From Paenibacillus sp. 1011MAR3C5 (GTDB lineage Bacteria; Bacillota; Bacilli; Paenibacillales; Paenibacillaceae), in contig NZ_QZCF01000001.1 in assembly GCF_003591485.1 (NCBI RefSeq), forward strand, positions 310,001 through 374,000: a DNA stretch of 64,000 nt, read 5' to 3'. The translations under genes were made by a program, and so were the position numbers. Below, piece by piece: positions 62,501 through 64,000 of this stretch (position 1 is the first letter of the stretch; every line of letters begins with the position of its first letter). The notes under the pieces are model-generated. The model was not told the origin of the DNA and ran no database searches. It saw nothing but the letters and a program-made list of their open reading frames with translations.

Positions 62501-64000
62501 GGCTTGAGCGACTCCATCATCCGCTCAAATCCGACTTCTCCATGCTCGTACGCGGCAAGCAGCCGTTCATGCGTCTCGCCTACAAAGTCCAAAAACGGCA
62601 GCTCATCCGAAATCGATATTCGAATCGGCAAAAACTGATTAAACATACCAATCATCCGTGCCGTATCGGGGTGTGTCCTCCCCGCCGCCAATGAACCAAT
62701 CACAAATTCCCGCTGTTGCGAGGTCCCCTTAAGCAGCAGCGCATAGGCCGCAAACAGCAGGCTGTTCAAGCTGGCGCCGGATCTCAACGCGATCTCCTTT
62801 AGCCGTCCCGTCAACAAAGCCGGAATATGGAAGGTATACGTATCTCCCGCAAAGGTCTGGCGTTCACCGCGCGCCTGATCAAGCGGCATATCCAGCAGCG
62901 GCAACGGGCCGGCAAGCCGTTCCGTCCAATACGCAAGTCCCGCTTTCTCCCGCTCTGAGCCATACTGCCGCTCTAGCCATGCGGCATAATCTTTGTAATG
63001 CAAGGAAACTGGAGCAAGCACCGCCCCATCAATCAAAGCCGTCAATTCCTCCAGCAGCAGCTTGACCGCAATACCGTCAGCTACGATGTGATGGACGTTC
63101 AGCAGCAGAAAGGCATCTGCCGAGTCCGACCCGGGACGGCAATAACAGGCAGCCAGGACCGGTGCTGCTGCAAGATCCAGCGGACGGTAAAACGAGCGAA
63201 GGCAATCGCTGCATGGCTGGCGCCCGAGATCAGCCGCTTGCATGGCGAATGGAACATCCGCATGGACGATTTGACTCGGAATGCCGTTTATTAATCGGAA
63301 TGAAGTTCGAAGCGGCTCATGCCGGGCAATTAATTCCTTGATTGCCTGTTCAATCCTGGCCTCTTCCACCGAACCCGATAATCGGAGCGCAAGCGGAATA
63401 TGATAGGCAAGACCGATATTCGCCATGCCTTCCGCCAAAAACATACGTTGCTGCGGCGGACTGAGCGGATAAGAGACTGCCTCTGGCGTTGCCGCTATCG
63501 GCTCATAAGCTTCAACGGTCGCCGCATCAATCCAGGCCGCCTGCTCTCGAATCGTTGGCAGGGCAAATACTTCCCTAAGCGGCATTCGCACTCGGCAATG
63601 CTTGTAGATTCCCGCTGCCAGAGCAGCGGCTTTCAAGGAATGCCCGCCTTGCTCAAAGAAATCGTCAAGCGCTCCAGCCTGAGGAATATGAAGCACTTCT
63701 TGCCACAGATTGGCGACGATTCCTTCCGTCTCTGTAGCCGGCGCTTCATAAGGAACGGTACGCACCGCTCCAGAAACCAAAGGGTCAGGCGCAGGCAGTT
63801 GTTTTTTGTCCACTTTGCCGTTGGCGGTAAGCGGAAGCTTCTCCAGCAGCACAATGGCAGACGGAATCATAAAGACCGGCAGCTTGCCCGTCAATTGCTT
63901 CCGAATATCCCCCTGCCCGGCAGCTTGCTCCGCAACGACATAAGCGCACAAATACGGCGCGCCTTTGTCTTCCACAAGCACAACTACCGCTTCCTTAATT
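56506..64000 (-). CDS. NRPS (partial A-PCP-C-A-PCP-C-A-PCP-half C), cut at window edge
   Basis: The 3' 2497 codons of a larger gene that runs off the right edge. In order: C-terminal part of an A domain (to about 63740), PCP (GGHSLKA at about 63640), C with HHIVADG (63470-62180), A (62140-60600), PCP (LGGHSLRA, about 60440), C with HHIAADG (60290-59000), A (58930-57430), PCP (VGGESLLL, about 57290) and about 230 residues (57190-56510) resembling only the second lobe of a condensation domain, without HHxxxDG. My reading of the codes of both complete A domains is DVWHFSLVD-K, the serine code (as in EntF). So this protein adds X-Ser-Ser. No epimerisation or methylation domains are seen. Next genes are the CPBP triplet and then the KS-first protein, which should take over the chain. 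Confidence 0.93.
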   Translation of the reverse strand, partial: IKEAVVVLVEDKGAPYLCAYVVAEQAAGQGDIRKQLTGKLPVFMIPSAIVLLEKLPLTANGKVDKKQLPAPDPLVSGAVRTVPYEAPATETEGIVANLWQEVLHIPQAGALDDFFEQGGHSLKAAALAAGIYKHCRVRMPLREVFALPTIREQAAWIDAATVEAYEPIAATPEAVSYPLSPPQQRMFLAEGMANIGLAYHIPLALRLSGSVEEARIEQAIKELIARHEPLRTSFRLINGIPSQIVHADVPFAMQAADLGRQPCSDCLRSFYRPLDLAAAPVLAACYCRPGSDSADAFLLLNVHHIVADGIAVKLLLEELTALIDGAVLAPVSLHYKDYAAWLERQYGSEREKAGLAYWTERLAGPLPLLDMPLDQARGERQTFAGDTYTFHIPALLTGRLKEIALRSGASLNSLLFAAYALLLKGTSQQREFVIGSLAAGRTHPDTARMIGMFNQFLPIRISISDELPFLDFVGETHERLLAAYEHGEVGFERMMESLKPLHDPSRNPLFDTMLIVHNQFEEEQQLILRGDGWSMELVPVSHGTSKLDFKLDVYSDGEGGLRAELEYNTGLFQRGTMERLAERLLHLLEQTTGQPELSCGEVAMATPADEMGFAAWNDTAHPYPQEQTIHGWFARSAEQWPDRTAVRSSEGALTYKELNEQAERMAAVLRGYGVTVETVVPIAAHRSLSMMVAIMAVLKAGGAYLPIDPEHPPERIRGIVEDSGAHLVLAGQRWIHTLPAFHGEVLDLDALAAGAAWEAAEEEELALPLSLSAGPGHLAYVIYTSGSTGQPKGVMVEHRAVINRLHWMQSQYPLAERDVILQKTPITFDVSVWELFWWSFAGASLYLLEPHGEKEPSVMLRVIEEQAVTVMHFVPSMLGVFLPYVADTGRSSELRSLRFVFASGEALKPAHVAGFYSMMEREGQSARLINLYGPTEATVDVSYYDCTGHSLGPVPIGKPIHNIKLHIVDERMRPQPIGVSGELCIAGVGLARGYRNRPDLTEQSFVPNPFAPGERLYRTGDRARWLPDGNIEYLGRFDHQVKLRGLRIECGEIEHALLSQEGIRDAVVTAITDQAGEMALCGYLVTAGGEMPEESELRAALKGRLPDYMVPSYFVAMDAFPLSPSGKADRNRLPQPLFPEPAAASGEAPATNTEIGLAALWMEILGLTNSDAVGAFAVGRDDHFFQLGGHSLRAAQLAGLIEQRYGVAYAMKDVFEAPVLRDMAARIDASEKKTANAIARAASRSHYPLSLAQNRLFVLQQLYPASTAYNLPLVISINGKLDADRLRAAIQGLIDRHEPLRTSFDWVDGKPMQRIHDRISFELAFSDRTAVADIDAWARQVIRPFDLREAPLIRAFLVTDGESRHTLLLDIHHIAADGVSMNVMARDFEQFYRGQDLQPLSIQYKDAAVWQQEWMASDERKRQEHFWTAQLAGPLPVLQLPADHPRPSEQSFTGAKHALPIPAALAEQVRSEAEQWGVTPFHIWLAGYHTLLHLVTGQDDLIVGTPVAGRFHPQTEPLVGMFVNTLPIRSRPSGELPFRAFAGQLKEAALAAMDNGLLPFEHMVTMLDVPRDMSRNPLFDTMFVMQHTEVGQKTAESLQFEAAVPDNRVSKLDLTFEIADQGAKGMALTIEYATSLFNEESIQRMAEWYLRMLTFALAEPERPLGRIGLLEPNEAAGQAAAFNRTSVAYESHLTVEAYLERQAAETPQAIAIQAEEAHLTYEELNQRANRLAKALRKQGVMREERVAVVMDRSLDMMIAIYGVLKAGGAYVPVAPGLPQDRIRYMLENAGAKLVLVQGRAPEGLDASVPVLEVNEAIALEQDSSPVEKLHDSRSLAYVLYTSGSTGQPKGVMIEHHSVINRIAWMQKEYSLDATGAIMQKTPITFDVSVWELFWWSFAGARLVLLPTGGEKDPALMVDTIMRYGVTTMHFVPSMLHLFLEHPGVLRGEAKLETLTHVFASGEALSADQVERFRDRMGVPFGAKLVNLYGPTEATVDVSYYDCTKGPIPVNVPIGKPIDNIALYIINEAMTLQPVGIAGELCISGVGLARGYMGRPDLTEEKFVRNPFAKGSLMYRTGDLARWLPDGTIQYLGRIDHQVKLRGLRIECGEIEHVLLRHPAVSEAVVMKRTAASGSEYLCAYVVCSEQAEHPELREFAALHLPDYMVPSELVELSSMPLSLNGKVDRRALPEPEFSPDSGVEFAEAASDTEQAIAAVWRELLQRDDFGIHHRFFDVGGESLLLVRAHQRLEELYPGALSVTDLFTYPTIASQAAYLDSRNRDLASWEWSGLPLSGDFANDVYAAQRSGSIQFVLDEFVAEGLAELAESKSVSVVTAAFAVYLYFWRGQSGVSHLVLPTMTDKGLIAPKTIDFAEVRDFDLLLQHAGKPASAGDSYAVRQIKKRTQAEQDFALFPLFAGGMRHGFKEEEQLLDLFDLVLHVQDETASGEMGALEISGVWSYNARRLERETVMDWASSYMELLSSVVEQYRAAASRAASGG

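Overview
The window looks like chromosomal DNA of a Paenibacillus-type, spore-forming Firmicute. The reasons are family level: YqhG and YqzE homologues beside a SNF2 helicase (the yqhHG neighbourhood of Bacillus), a CwlD-like amidase, DUF1836, DUF2536 (YrzA-like) and DUF3977 proteins, strong GGAGG ribosome-binding sites with frequent TTG/GTG starts, a B12-dependent ribonucleotide reductase, modular secreted chitinases with a cre site, and an NRPS/trans-AT PKS locus with an iturin-type malonyltransferase. No rRNA, CRISPR array or intact insertion sequence was seen.

Layout. 1-6.3 kb: housekeeping genes (UbiA prenyltransferase, DUF1836, CNNM/CBS membrane protein, Asp/Glu racemase) and a divergent pair of a flavin split-barrel protein and a MocR regulator sharing GTCACTT operators. 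6.4-7.2 kb: tRNA-Thr and tRNA-Pro and two very small genes. 7.3-12.2 kb: two tandem GH18 chitinases, with a perfect cre site just upstream of the first gene of the pair. 12.6-18.3 kb: small genes of unknown role, including one that needs a -1 frameshift at an A7 run, a map gene with a single amber stop, a MerR-methyltransferase fusion with its own 19-bp-spacer promoter, and a UDP-GlcNAc 2-epimerase. 18.4-22 kb: a MocR-ddl-aminotransferase operon. 22-24 kb: an AT-rich patch with an orphan solute-binding lipoprotein between two decayed ABC-transporter gene tails. 24.1-25.7 kb: a DHFR-like protein and an ArsR/AHSA1 pair. 25.8-28.8 kb: a two-gene ATPase-HNH nuclease unit resembling Septu (PtuAB) phage defence. 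29-37.7 kb: nrdJ with an NrdR-like box, yqhH-yqhG, a secreted protein, yqzE, an amidase and a polysaccharide deacetylase. 37.8-38.8 kb: two identical tRNA-Leu genes around a small secreted protein.

39.3-64 kb (minus strand, running off the right edge) is one biosynthetic operon. It reads, in transcription order, an NRPS (partial A, PCP, C-A-PCP, C-A-PCP and a C-terminal half condensation domain), three tandem CPBP membrane proteases, a 3407-residue KS-ACP-C-A-PCP-C-A-PCP-C protein, a BtrH-like protein, a type II thioesterase, a stand-alone malonyltransferase and an M20 peptidase. My reading of the adenylation codes gives Ser and Ser for the two complete domains of the first protein, and an unassigned residue followed by Gly in the second. 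The KS has no in-cis AT, so the stand-alone AT should serve it. There is no thioesterase domain: the line ends in a condensation domain, which suggests release onto an amine or through the BtrH-like protein. The predicted product, X-Ser-Ser-(C2)-Y-Gly-(amine), is not one I can match to a known compound. Its Gly-amine end recalls polyamine-capped peptides such as edeine and paenilamicin.
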